From Candidatus Hydrogenedentota bacterium (lineage in GTDB: Bacteria; Hydrogenedentota; Hydrogenedentia; Hydrogenedentales; SLHB01): a stretch of DNA of 34,569 nt. The position numbers were made by a program, and so were the translations under genes. Positions 19,575-28,227 of the stretch are shown in pieces. The stretch spans positions 1 through 34,569 of the forward strand of contig JACQVH010000285.1 in assembly GCA_016209895.1 (NCBI GenBank), in the 5' to 3' direction. Numbering within the stretch: the stretch's first letter is position 1; each line of letters begins with the position of its first letter. The notes below the pieces were generated by a model, which saw nothing but the letters and a program-made list of their open reading frames with translations, made no database searches and was not told the DNA's origin.

Positions 19575-20063
19575 ATGATAAGAATCCTTTTCACGTTCGG
19601 TTGGTGCGCTTTGGCAGTGGCGGTTGCGCTGCTGATCCTCGGCGTTTTCACGGATCCAGTTAGAGACCAGCGCGTGTGGCTTGAGACCGAGCTGACCAAC
19701 GTGGCGCCACCGGCTATCACTTTCGACACGGCTCCGGACGTGGACTCGACCGCGCTTCAACGGACCATTACCGGCAAAGCCAATCTTTGGCGCGGCCTCG
19801 TAGCGCCACCCAAACAGGCGGCTACAGCCCCGAATTTCGGTAACGAAATGGCGGGGGTGGTGATTACGCGAGACCAGATCGGTACGGGAGACCAGGTTCA
19901 GGTACGGGTGCGGGTGGGTAACGACACGCGGGGTCAGTGGATGGGTAAGGGCGCTGTCGTCAAAGGATGGACAATTGTTGAAATCTTACCGCGTGAAGTG
20001 AAGTTCTCGAAAACGCAGAATGGTACCGAGTATACTGGCGTTCTTCCGCGAGGGAACAGATGA
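19575..20063 (+). CDS. Small membrane-anchored T2SS-operon protein, GspC-like by position
   Basis: MIRILFTFGWCALAVAVALLILGVFTDP TM segment; lies between the gspM-like gene and gspD; GspC identity is positional inference. Confidence 0.55.
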   Translation: MIRILFTFGWCALAVAVALLILGVFTDPVRDQRVWLETELTNVAPPAITFDTAPDVDSTALQRTITGKANLWRGLVAPPKQAATAPNFGNEMAGVVITRDQIGTGDQVQVRVRVGNDTRGQWMGKGAVVKGWTIVEILPREVKFSKTQNGTEYTGVLPRGNR

Positions 20064-20075
20064 CCTTGATCGGCC

Positions 20076-20119
20076 TTTGCGCTCTAGAGGAAGACGTGTC
20101 AGCGTTGGGAGAGCGCAAA
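20076..20119 (+). promoter_or_regulatory. Perfect 10-bp stem hairpin between the C-like gene and gspD
   Basis: tttgcgctct (20076-20085) and agagcgcaaa (20110-20119) are exact reverse complements. Confidence 0.6.
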
Positions 20120-20179
20120 ACGTTATAAGTGGGAGTAGTCGCCGCGGGATAATGGTGGCTGCAAGCGAGAAGGAACTAT

Positions 20180-22543
20180 ATGAAGCCATCTTTTAACACC
20201 ATTCTGCACGGAATCGTATTCGCCTTCTTGCCTTCTGTTCTCGCCGTAGCGCAATTACAGTCGCCGACGAGTCCGGCACCCGAAACTGACGTAACCGGCC
20301 TCGCGGAGCAAGCCTTTCGTGGTGGCACCGCAACACAGCGTTATCCCGGACGCAAAGGTGCGACCGCACCGACTCCGAAGACCGGCACGCCTGAGCGCGA
20401 GCGACCTCGTTCGACCGTGCGAACCATTCAGCCGGGTACGAGCGGCCCGGTGCATACCACGGGCCAAGGCGCATTTGAGCCGGTCCTGAATAACAAAATC
20501 GAGTACGGCGACATCCCGGAAATGGGCGAGCTAATTTCCCTCGCCGCCACCGATCAGCCCATTAAAGTCCCCCAGTTACTGGATACCTTGGCCGTAGCGA
20601 CGAATTGGAACATTGTGGCCTCGGAAACACTCGAGAACAAGAGTGTTCGCTTCTGGATCAATCAAGTTACCGCGAAGCAAGCCCTCGATGTTCTCCGATT
20701 CAACGGCATCTATTACGAATTCATCCCGGAGACTAAATTCCTCTACGTGATGACGCAGGAGGAATATTTACGGCAAGAGCACGGCGCCATTGAACATTCG
20801 GAATTCGCAATCAAGCACGCCGAGGTGGCGGACATGGAAGCCATCCTCACTTCGTTGCTCTCGTCTTCCGGCCGGATCATCTCCGATCCGCGCACGGGGC
20901 GCATTCTGGTCTGGGACACCGAGGCGAACCTGAAAGCGATGCAAGAGGCCGTCGTTCGGCTCGACGTGCAACTTGAGCCGCGCGTATTCGCCCTAAAATT
21001 CGTGTCCGCCGAGAGTTTGCTCGAGAGCATCAGCAGCCTCCTGACGGAACGCGGTCTGGCGCAAGCGGACCCTCGCACCAACACGCTGGTCATCAGCGAT
21101 CTGCCTTCACGTCTCGACCAAATTGCCGCGGTCTTGGAGGCACTGGACAAGAAGGTGGAAACGAAGACCTGGACCCTCAGCTACGCCGACCCCAAGAGTA
21201 TAGTGGAACGCCTGGAGAATATCGTTCCGGAAGAAATGGGCATCGTAACAGTGGATGAAGATACACACCAAGTCAGCGCCACTGCGATCCCCGAGCGATT
21301 GACGGAGATTGACGAGTTAATCAAAGCCTGGGACAAGAAGCGAAAACAGGTCGAGATTGAAGCCTACTTGGTGGCGGCTTCAACCGAGATTACGCGAAAC
21401 CTGGGTGTTGACTGGTCCTACTTTGATCAACATTCCGGCGGTCCCTTTGCCATCCAGAGCGGTCCCAACGTGCCCGATTACTCGGCGATACCGGAAAGCG
21501 GGCAGCGTTTGACCATCGGGACGTTGCCGTTCCAGGTCCCGTTGCGAAATCCGCTCACGAGCGCGCCAATTCTGGATATCAATGGAAACGCGATACCGGA
21601 TGATGAATTCCGTGGGAACCGTATTTCGGTCGTGCTCAACTACCTGGATTCCAAAGGCGATGTGACGATTCTTTCACGCCCGCGTGTAACCGTCATGGAC
21701 GGTGAAGAAGCCAACTTCCAAAACACCGAAGACCGGCCGTATCAAGAGGGCGGCTATTCGCAGTTCACGGGCACCAGCGTGCTTGATCCCAGTTTCAACC
21801 GGGTCATCCCGCTGCGCGTGCAGTTTATCAAGGTGGGCACCATTCTCAAAGTCACCCCGTTGATCGGCGAGGAAGCGAATATCCAAATGAAAATCTCTGC
21901 GGAAGACAGTACGGCCGAGAACGTAACCGTCACCGTTGGCGACCAGAGGAGCACCATTCCACAGAAGCGCGAGAATAAGACCGAAACCCAGGTGCTGGTG
22001 CACGACGGACAAACGTTGGTGATCGGCGGCTTGCGCTCCGCCACCATCGAGGATCAAGTGCAGAAGGTTCCGTTCCTGGGCGACGTACCGTTCCTGGGCC
22101 GCTTATTCAAAAACACCGAAAAAGACCATCGGCACCGGGAGTTGCTCATCTTCATTACGCCGACATTGGTGGATGAGTACACGCGTCCCGAAGCCGAGCG
22201 CCTGGCCGACTTGGAAGGGACCGTCTCCGAGACTCTGCGTCACTCTCAGAAACCTATGCTCGAGCGGATGGAAAGCCGACTCTCCCGAGGACGAAACGAA
22301 ATCGGCGTCTCCATCGGCGAGAGCGGGAGCATCCATTCCAAGGGGAACCTAGTGACTCTGGAAGACTTGGAAAAAGTGTTCGGCGAGGTCCAATCCTCCC
22401 CCAAGACCACTGCGGTCGTGATCCGCAAACATCCCAATGCGCCCGAAAATGTGAGCGCGACCATCGCGGAACTAGCCAAAACGGCGGGGTTGGAAGTCGA
22501 ATTCGACGAGAAGATGGTACCCTTTGTTCCCGCCTCGCCATAG
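20180..22543 (+). CDS. gspD: Type II secretion secretin GspD (787 aa)
   Basis: Signal peptide; N0/N1 domains; secretin core VTILSRPRVTVMDGEEANFQNTEDRPY, RENKTETQVLVHDGQTLVIGGL, VPFLGDVPFLGRLFKNTEKDHRHRELLIFITPTLV. Confidence 0.96.
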   Translation: MKPSFNTILHGIVFAFLPSVLAVAQLQSPTSPAPETDVTGLAEQAFRGGTATQRYPGRKGATAPTPKTGTPERERPRSTVRTIQPGTSGPVHTTGQGAFEPVLNNKIEYGDIPEMGELISLAATDQPIKVPQLLDTLAVATNWNIVASETLENKSVRFWINQVTAKQALDVLRFNGIYYEFIPETKFLYVMTQEEYLRQEHGAIEHSEFAIKHAEVADMEAILTSLLSSSGRIISDPRTGRILVWDTEANLKAMQEAVVRLDVQLEPRVFALKFVSAESLLESISSLLTERGLAQADPRTNTLVISDLPSRLDQIAAVLEALDKKVETKTWTLSYADPKSIVERLENIVPEEMGIVTVDEDTHQVSATAIPERLTEIDELIKAWDKKRKQVEIEAYLVAASTEITRNLGVDWSYFDQHSGGPFAIQSGPNVPDYSAIPESGQRLTIGTLPFQVPLRNPLTSAPILDINGNAIPDDEFRGNRISVVLNYLDSKGDVTILSRPRVTVMDGEEANFQNTEDRPYQEGGYSQFTGTSVLDPSFNRVIPLRVQFIKVGTILKVTPLIGEEANIQMKISAEDSTAENVTVTVGDQRSTIPQKRENKTETQVLVHDGQTLVIGGLRSATIEDQVQKVPFLGDVPFLGRLFKNTEKDHRHRELLIFITPTLVDEYTRPEAERLADLEGTVSETLRHSQKPMLERMESRLSRGRNEIGVSIGESGSIHSKGNLVTLEDLEKVFGEVQSSPKTTAVVIRKHPNAPENVSATIAELAKTAGLEVEFDEKMVPFVPASP

Positions 22544-22549
22544 CCCGAA

Positions 22550-23008
22550 ATGCCCGTCCCGGTCCGTAAGATAGTCTCCGGCGGCCAAACCGGTGTAGAC
22601 CGTGCGGCACTGGACGTGGCCCTGGACGTAAACATACCCTGTGGCGGCTGGTGTCCCCAAGGCCGCCTTGCTGAAGACGGCGTCATCCCCGCGCAATATC
22701 CACTTCGAGAAACTCCTTCTTCTGATTATGCCGAACGAACGGCCTGGAATGTCCGCGATTCGGACGGGACATTGATCTTGACCTGGGGACCACCCACGGA
22801 AGGCACGGCCTTCACTATCGCAATCGCGGAGCAACTCGGAAAACCAGATTTGACCGTGGACCTCTACGAAACTTCAGATACGGAACCGATCGAGCAATGG
22901 ATTCGCCAAAACTCCGTCCGAACACTTAATGTCGCCGGACCCCGCGCCAGCAAATGCCCCGACATCTACGAACACGCGGCGGAACTACTGCGGCGCTTGC
23001 TCGCCTAA
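22550..23008 (+). CDS. Putative molybdenum carrier / YpsA-like Rossmann protein
   Basis: KIVSGGQTGVDRAALDVALDVNIPCGGWCPQGRLAEDGVIP...YPLRET, family-typical N-terminus. Confidence 0.88.
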   Translation: MPVPVRKIVSGGQTGVDRAALDVALDVNIPCGGWCPQGRLAEDGVIPAQYPLRETPSSDYAERTAWNVRDSDGTLILTWGPPTEGTAFTIAIAEQLGKPDLTVDLYETSDTEPIEQWIRQNSVRTLNVAGPRASKCPDIYEHAAELLRRLLA

Positions 23009-23018
23009 CACACCGACC

Positions 23019-23045
23019 GTAGCGCCCGCCCTCTGCGGCGGGCGT
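23019..23045. repeat. GC-rich palindromic element (terminator-like) that recurs inverted at 29843..29869
   Basis: gtagcgcccgccctctgcggcgggcgt; exact reverse complement of 29843..29869. Confidence 0.8.
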
Positions 23046-23426
23046 TCTTCAGACCCGGGCGGTACCAGGACGGCGGTTGGATGAATCCCCACAAGGGCCT
23101 CTATTCGACCGTCGCGGCTGACGGCAGTATGGGGGCGACGGGAATAATCTGCCAGAAATATTACGCCGAAACTGGCCGCGCTGAATCGACACTTCAAATG
23201 TAAAGCCTTATAGTGTAACGCTTTATTGTCGCCATGGATTTGTTAGAAATTTATTCCGGAATAGCCGTCATAGAGTGGAACGACTTCTGAGCTTCCCTCC
23301 CGAATCGGGCTGAATCAATTTGTAGTGAGACCTGGTTTCAACCAAGCTCGGCACAACTGAATATCCAAACGTAATCGAATTATGCACGATTCATCGAAAG
23401 CGCAGTCCCTGTTCATTAGAAATGTG

Positions 23427-23455
23427 TTGACAAGGGGCCATCTCGGGCTTATACT
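23427..23455 (+). promoter_or_regulatory. Near-consensus sigma70 promoter (TTGACA-N17-TATACT)
   Basis: ttgaca 23427-23432, 17-bp spacer, tatact 23450-23455, ~80 bp upstream of ATG 23533. Confidence 0.7.
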
Positions 23456-23532
23456 AAGTAAACATCCTATTTCATTGGAAATTGGGAAAGGGAAGCCAGT
23501 TCGGTGGGAAGCGCAAAAGGGAGGGTCATCAC

Positions 23533-23901
23533 ATGAAACTCAGGCGAATGTTCATTGCATTAGGCTTGGTGGGGGTAGCGATTGCTACGGGCGTGTTCAC
23601 CGCGTATGCCAGTTATTTCAGTAGCCTGGCTACGGGCACGAACGGCGGCGTTTATGTGGGAATCGGTACCGATACGAATCCAGGGACGCGAACGCTGCAA
23701 TTCGCCGAACCGGGAGCATTGGGCCAGGTAGAAGGGCTAATCTTGTTTGGGAACAACAACGTCAATCAGATTAGCACGGCAGAAACGCCGGCCGGTTATG
23801 AGACCATGGAGTTGAAGGCCACCGAGGTTCGACTTGCAACGCCCAATAACGCCCAAGTTATCGCTAGCGGCAAAGATGTGATCGTTCAGCTTGGGCAATA
23901 A
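23533..23901 (+). CDS. Small exported protein (~122 aa) of unknown function
   Basis: In-frame ATG 23533 with preceding gggagggt RBS: MKLRRMFIALGLVGVAIATGVFTAYA signal/TM followed by GGVYVGIGTDTNPGTRTLQF. Confidence 0.75.
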   Translation: MKLRRMFIALGLVGVAIATGVFTAYASYFSSLATGTNGGVYVGIGTDTNPGTRTLQFAEPGALGQVEGLILFGNNNVNQISTAETPAGYETMELKATEVRLATPNNAQVIASGKDVIVQLGQ

Positions 23902-23983
23902 GTGAGAGGCACGCAACTGGTCGCAACCAGCAATGAGGAGTATCGGGAACGATATGGGATGTACGCGAAAGCCACTTCCGCCT

Positions 23984-24071
23984 TGTCATTCTGAGCGCAG
24001 CGAAGAATCTCGCATGCCGAAGTCTCGGGTGCAAGAGATGCTTCATCCGCCACGGCGGACTCAGCATGACA
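23984..24071. repeat. Dispersed palindromic element, copy 2
   Basis: tgtcattctgagcgcagcgaagaatctcgcat...agagatgcttcatccgccacggcggactcagcatgaca. Confidence 0.82.
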
Positions 24072-24108
24072 GGTGGGGCAGGTGTTTGGGATGAAGACAT
24101 AGCCCTTT

Positions 24109-24189
24109 TGTCATTCTGAACGGAGTGAAGAATCTCGCATACCAAAGACTGGTGTACAAGAGATTCTTCGCTGGCGCTCAGAATGACAG
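24109..24189. repeat. Dispersed palindromic element, copy 3
   Basis: tgtcattctgaacggagtgaagaatctcgcatacc...aagagattcttcgctggcgctcagaatgaca. Confidence 0.85.
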
Positions 24190-24339
24190 AGGGGCGGGCA
24201 TAGGACAGCCCCAATCGAGGCGAAAGCGAATAACGTATCGGGAGCTTATTACGGTTTACGTTTCCAATTGAGGCCGTTCCAGAGTAAATCGAAAACAGAC
24301 TCGTACTCCTAATCGGGGAGGACGGGGGAGGGGTGAACG

Positions 24340-27300
24340 ATGGCGGGACGCACGGCAGTAGCGACACGGGGTATAATAGTGTTGGTGACGGTCATGACGT
24401 TGGGAATTCAGCGCGCAAGTAGCGGGGCAGCGAGGCCGACCGGCTACGATGCCGTAGCGCCGGACTGGCAGGAGCGGCCGGCGGAGGCGACCTACTACGG
24501 CTGGCGCGGAGTGCGAACACCGCTGTATCTATCCTCCGGACGCGTCGGCATCACGTTCGAGCCGGGAGTCACAGCGGACGCGATGCGCAGCGCCCTGACT
24601 ACCGCGCCGACCTTGAACGCGGGCACGGTCACATTGGACTTCGAACGGTTGGACTATGCCCGTACCTTCGTGGTGGACACCGCGGCGGGAACGCCGACGG
24701 AATCCATCACCGGTATCGTGCAAGCGCTGCGCGCCTTGCCCGGCGTCGAGTCCGTGAACCCGGTATTTGAGACCTCACCCGGCAAAGAGTCGTTGCTTAC
24801 CGATTATCTCTACATCAACGTTTCCTCAGCGACGCCCGAATCGCAAGTGCAGAGCCTGATCACGGCCAAGCGTCTGGAAGTCTTCAAGCGCAACGACTAC
24901 AGCGAGATCGGCATTATCGGCTACCGGCTCAAAGTCCCCAAAGCCACGCGCGCCGCCACGGGCAAGCACGCCCTGGACCTCGCCAATGAGCTGCAAAGCG
25001 ACCCACTCGTTCTGGAATCGGCGCCGACCTTCGCGCCGCTGTACAATCTTTTCACCGACATAGTCCCGAATGATCCGGTCTATCCGGCACCCAATCAATA
25101 TCCCGAAGACCTGGGTGCGCGCGTTGGTCAGTGGCACCTTCCGCGCATTAGGGCGGAGCAGGCCTGGGGTCTCGTCTATGGCCAAACCGGGCTCTATTAC
25201 TGGCCCGCATGTGGGAGCACTTCTCCTATTGAAAACGACCCGCCTTCGTGTGACCCGCCAGCCGGCACACCCCGGATCGTTGTTGCCGGGCTGGACGACG
25301 GCGTTTCGCTGGATTACATCACTGCGTCGCGGACCTACAACGGTCAGTCGTACACCATTCCGGGACCCGGTCCCGGCCCCGATAATGGTCTCTATATTCT
25401 GGATAACTCGAAGAACGAGAACTTGCTCGGTCACGTGGACTTGAATTCGAATCAATGGTTGAACTTGGTGGAAATTCAGGGCACGTTGAATGCTGATGAC
25501 GATGGCAATGGAAAGGATGACGATTACTTCGGCTGGGACTTTGTCGGGAAAGACCCCTTTGTTGATACCGAAGACGACCGTATACCATTCCCGGATTTTC
25601 AGAGCAATCCGATCCTGGCCACGAGCCGTGGTCACGGCAATGGAACTATCTCTCGGGCTGCCGCGCGCGGCCACAATTACAAGGGCGTTGCCGGAGTGTG
25701 TTGGAGCGCCCGAATCATGCCGATACGCTACCACATTAACACGGCATCTAACGACAACACCCGGAGTTACGATGTGTATTATGCCGGGCGCGGTGAGGAC
25801 GCAATTAACTACGCCGTAGACACCGGTGCAGACGTGCTCTCGATCATGATGCCTCTGGACGTTTACGATCCGGGTATTTACAACGCCGTCAAGAGCGCGC
25901 GAAAGGCGGGCCGGGTGATCGCGGTACCCGCGGGCAACGACAGTTGGTCCATGGATGCGTATCCCATCTATCCGGCCGTATGGCCGGAAGTGATTGCGGT
26001 GGGGGCTTCGACCAAGGTTGAAGACCCGGAAAGACGCAGCAGCTATTCCAGCTATGGCTGGGCGCTCGACGTGGTAGCTCCATCGAGCGACGCGTTAACG
26101 CTCAACAACCACGCGGGCGCCTCCATGGGCCGCCAAGTGTTTGACGACCAGGGGAACCTGCTCTATACTGATCCTCCCGCTGAACCATACCACCGCTACG
26201 GAGCCGGGGGCGGGACATCTTCCTCGACGCCCACCACAGCAGGCTTGGCCGCCTTAGTATTGACCGTGAATCCTGACCTCTGCCCCGCCGAGGTTCAGGC
26301 CATCTTGCAATGGTCAGCCCATGATTTCGTATACACCTATGGTAGCGAGGAAGCGGCGGCCGGTCGAGATTATTACACAGGTTGGGGCCGGCTGGATGCC
26401 GAGCAGGCAGTTTTACTGACTCAGAAAGCCCGGTTTGCCTTCAAGAATCCAGAAGGTCGCACCGTAATGTCCTGGGACGAGGACGGTCGATTCGTTATGG
26501 ATGGAGTGCTGAAACAGAACGCCACCCCGGCCGAACTGACGCCGCTCGACACCGTCGGTGAGTTCATTCTTAAGAACGCTGTGGGAACGGTGGTTGCGCG
26601 GTTGGACCCGACTTGGACGAGCCCCTATCAGGGCGGCGCGTACCATCCCGCGACTTTATACCTCAATGGACGCATTCAAACCACTTGGCAACCTCCAAAT
26701 CCGGGGGTGGCGGCGTTCAAGATCAATAACCCCACCGGAACCACGGTCGCCTATATTGATGCGGCTGGGAACATGTACCTGAACCTACAACAGAAGTTTA
26801 TAACCGCGAGTGCGGACGCCAACGGGACCTACACGGTGAACGCACCGTTGGGTAGCGAAGGTATTGTCGATTTTGCATACGACAATGGGAACGGCCTGCA
26901 GACGGCTATTACGGCGGTACCTGTCCACAGCATCATCATCGTGTTTCCCGGACCAAACAACCAGCCTTATAATCCGATCGGTTTTGATGGCAAGAATGTG
27001 GTGGTCCGTTCAAGCAATCCCTATGACGCGACCACCGTGGCAAACACGATCATCCAGGGAACCGCTTCGGCACGCTGCGTAACGTTTGCTGGGACGGAGA
27101 CGACGGACTGTGCCTTGATCGGCTTTACGATCAAGGGTGGACATCAGTCTATCGGAGCCGGAATCCTGGGATCGTACAATCCGAGTCCGATCAATGGCAC
27201 CAAGGCCCGTATTGAGAACAATGCGATCTACGGCAATGTCGCGACACTGTGGGGCGGGGCCATCGCCTATTGTCATGGGGTGATAGCGTATAACGTGATC

Positions 27301-28161
27301 GGGAAGATTGGCCAAGGAAACACCGCCCAGCACGGTGGCGGCCTTTACATCTGCAATGGCCGCATTTGGCGAAACAAGATCATGTACAACCAGGCGACGG
27401 CGTCGAACGGCGAGGGCGGTGGACTGCTCCAATGCGACGGCGATGTCTGGCAGAACTATATCGCGCGCAACACAGCGGTCTATGGCGGCGGACTTTCTCA
27501 ATGTGACGGGTATACCCGCAGCAACCTCATTTATGCCAATACGGCCACGACCCAAGGCGGTGGACTGTACAATTGCGACAAACTCCTGTCCGGCGACCCG
27601 AATTACGGTGACGCGCTCGACGACTCACTCGGCACCGCGCCGAGCCGCGGCATGATCGAGCACAACACGATCGTCTCCAACGCGGTCACGGTCGCGAGTA
27701 AGTTTGGCGGCCTTTACGACTGTGACTCGACGGCCCAGCGCCTGCGTAACAACATTGTTTATTGGAACACCTCGGCCGGCAGCGAGACTAACGCCCAAGT
27801 AGACGGCGGCTCGGAAGCCCCCCGGTACTGCTGCATCGAAGGCTGGCCCGCCGGAAACGGCAACATTTCCAGCAACCCGACTTTTGTCAACTACGTTCCC
27901 AATCCTACCGCGCCGTGGGAAGAGTTCCTGCATCTACGGTCGGATTCGCCATGTATCGATAAAGGGGAGACACCGAGGAAAGACAACGATCCTAACAAAC
28001 CGTACCGATTTCGCGATTTCGACCATCGAAGCGGACCGGTGGACGGCGACAATGATCAAGAGCACACAATCTTGCGTGATATGGGCGCGGATGAGTATCC
28101 CACGCCGTCTCCCGGTATGTTTACATACTGGTGGGAAGGTTTTGGCAGTTCGCCAGAATAG
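24340..28161 (+). CDS. Secreted S8 (subtilisin-like) protease fused to KN-repeat linker and right-handed beta-helix (1273 aa)
   Basis: Signal peptide; Asp region IVVAGLDDGVS; His region SRGHGNGTISRAAARGHNYKGVAGVC; VIAVPAGND oxyanion region; Ser region GGGTSSSTPTTAGLAALVL; then repeated GGGLxxCxG...NxIxxNTA beta-helix rungs. Confidence 0.92.
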   Translation: MAGRTAVATRGIIVLVTVMTLGIQRASSGAARPTGYDAVAPDWQERPAEATYYGWRGVRTPLYLSSGRVGITFEPGVTADAMRSALTTAPTLNAGTVTLDFERLDYARTFVVDTAAGTPTESITGIVQALRALPGVESVNPVFETSPGKESLLTDYLYINVSSATPESQVQSLITAKRLEVFKRNDYSEIGIIGYRLKVPKATRAATGKHALDLANELQSDPLVLESAPTFAPLYNLFTDIVPNDPVYPAPNQYPEDLGARVGQWHLPRIRAEQAWGLVYGQTGLYYWPACGSTSPIENDPPSCDPPAGTPRIVVAGLDDGVSLDYITASRTYNGQSYTIPGPGPGPDNGLYILDNSKNENLLGHVDLNSNQWLNLVEIQGTLNADDDGNGKDDDYFGWDFVGKDPFVDTEDDRIPFPDFQSNPILATSRGHGNGTISRAAARGHNYKGVAGVCWSARIMPIRYHINTASNDNTRSYDVYYAGRGEDAINYAVDTGADVLSIMMPLDVYDPGIYNAVKSARKAGRVIAVPAGNDSWSMDAYPIYPAVWPEVIAVGASTKVEDPERRSSYSSYGWALDVVAPSSDALTLNNHAGASMGRQVFDDQGNLLYTDPPAEPYHRYGAGGGTSSSTPTTAGLAALVLTVNPDLCPAEVQAILQWSAHDFVYTYGSEEAAAGRDYYTGWGRLDAEQAVLLTQKARFAFKNPEGRTVMSWDEDGRFVMDGVLKQNATPAELTPLDTVGEFILKNAVGTVVARLDPTWTSPYQGGAYHPATLYLNGRIQTTWQPPNPGVAAFKINNPTGTTVAYIDAAGNMYLNLQQKFITASADANGTYTVNAPLGSEGIVDFAYDNGNGLQTAITAVPVHSIIIVFPGPNNQPYNPIGFDGKNVVVRSSNPYDATTVANTIIQGTASARCVTFAGTETTDCALIGFTIKGGHQSIGAGILGSYNPSPINGTKARIENNAIYGNVATLWGGAIAYCHGVIAYNVIGKIGQGNTAQHGGGLYICNGRIWRNKIMYNQATASNGEGGGLLQCDGDVWQNYIARNTAVYGGGLSQCDGYTRSNLIYANTATTQGGGLYNCDKLLSGDPNYGDALDDSLGTAPSRGMIEHNTIVSNAVTVASKFGGLYDCDSTAQRLRNNIVYWNTSAGSETNAQVDGGSEAPRYCCIEGWPAGNGNISSNPTFVNYVPNPTAPWEEFLHLRSDSPCIDKGETPRKDNDPNKPYRFRDFDHRSGPVDGDNDQEHTILRDMGADEYPTPSPGMFTYWWEGFGSSPE

Positions 28162-28227
28162 CCGTGAGATCAATTGATGCTGCACATTGCCATTGTAGGA
28201 AGCATTTGTGAATATCGGACGTAACTT

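Noticed and set aside
23009-23532. Possible riboswitch or structured ncRNA in the 525-bp gap before the small exported protein
   Set aside because: Could not match a c-di-GMP or other riboswitch consensus by eye; only the sigma70-like promoter is supportable.
24826-25734. 302-aa minus-strand ORF opposite the S8 protease
   Set aside because: Antisense shadow ORF; the plus strand has an intact catalytic domain and signal peptide.
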